Shown one piece after another: positions 5,871-6,009 of a DNA stretch of 6,009 nt (positions within the stretch are counted from its first letter, which is position 1; each line of letters opens with the position of its first letter). This DNA is from an uncultured Coriobacteriaceae bacterium. GTDB lineage: Bacteria > Actinomycetota > Coriobacteriia > Coriobacteriales > Atopobiaceae. The position numbers were made by a program, and so were the translations under genes. The stretch spans positions 1-6,009 of the forward strand of contig UQWE01000080.1 in NCBI GenBank assembly GCA_900544655.1, written 5' to 3'. The notes beneath the pieces are model-generated. The model had not been told where the DNA came from and made no database searches. It saw nothing but the letters and a program-made list of their open reading frames with translations.

Positions 5871-6009
5871 ATGGCGGAGGACGCTACCAACGGCATGACG
5901 GGTCAGGGCGAGCTCCCTGAGCAGGTGACTGATGCCGTCGATGGCGCTGGCGCCACCGGAGCCGTAACGCCTGCGGGCGAGGGTGGCGCGGACGGGGACG
6001 CGCTCACCG
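5871..6009 (+). CDS. Start of a 3'-truncated gene, probably the partner sensor histidine kinase
   Basis: An ATG at 5871, four bases after the regulator's stop and 8 bases after GAGGGG (5857-5862), opens a frame that runs to the window edge (46 codons visible). The visible residues are Gly/Ala-rich and acidic: nine Asp/Glu and no Lys or Arg. There is no signal peptide, membrane helix or recognisable domain in this part. That it is a PhoR-type histidine kinase is inferred only from position after phoU and the response regulator; nothing in the visible residues shows kinase function. G/C-ending codons and a good ribosome site support it being a real gene. Confidence 0.7.
   Translation, partial: MAEDATNGMTGQGELPEQVTDAVDGAGATGAVTPAGEGGADGDALT

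Overview
The window is a slice of a high-GC bacterial chromosome carrying a phosphate-specific transport (Pst) operon and its regulatory tail. Everything reads on the + strand. The order is pstS (5' end missing), pstC, pstA, pstB (copy 1), pstB (copy 2), phoU, an OmpR/PhoB-family response regulator, and the first 46 codons of another gene that sits where a PhoR-type sensor kinase would be expected. Strongly G/C-biased third codon positions and this gene order, with two tandem pstB copies and phoU plus a two-component pair at the end, suggest an Actinomycetota member. A Coriobacteriia lineage (Olsenella/Collinsella/Atopobium type) is my best guess; that is inference, not something the sequence proves.

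Layout: 1-789 is the phosphate-binding protein without its signal peptide. 819-1721 and 1714-2811 are the two permeases, overlapping by 8 bases. 2808-3656 and 3661-4455 are two complete ATPases; the first overlaps pstA by an ATGA junction. 4457-5146 is phoU and 5153-5866 the response regulator. 5871-6009 is the start of the last gene, cut by the window edge. No gap exceeds 29 bases. I see no internal terminator, RNA gene, mobile element or CRISPR, so the set looks like one transcript. Its promoter and any Pho box would lie upstream of base 1.

How the genes work together (established for the families): PstS captures phosphate outside the membrane, PstC-PstA form the channel, and PstB dimers hydrolyse ATP to drive import. 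PhoU couples the transporter's state to the sensor kinase, and the response regulator then controls pst and other phosphate-starvation genes.

This is a recognisable, conserved system and I do not see a new one. Points worth a second look are a long Ala/Ser/Gly-rich N-terminal extension on PstA, loss of the metal-site residues in the first PhoU repeat, a 111-base near-identical patch shared by the two pstB genes, an abrupt drop in G/C-ending codons inside the response regulator, and a start to the last gene that contains no basic residues.
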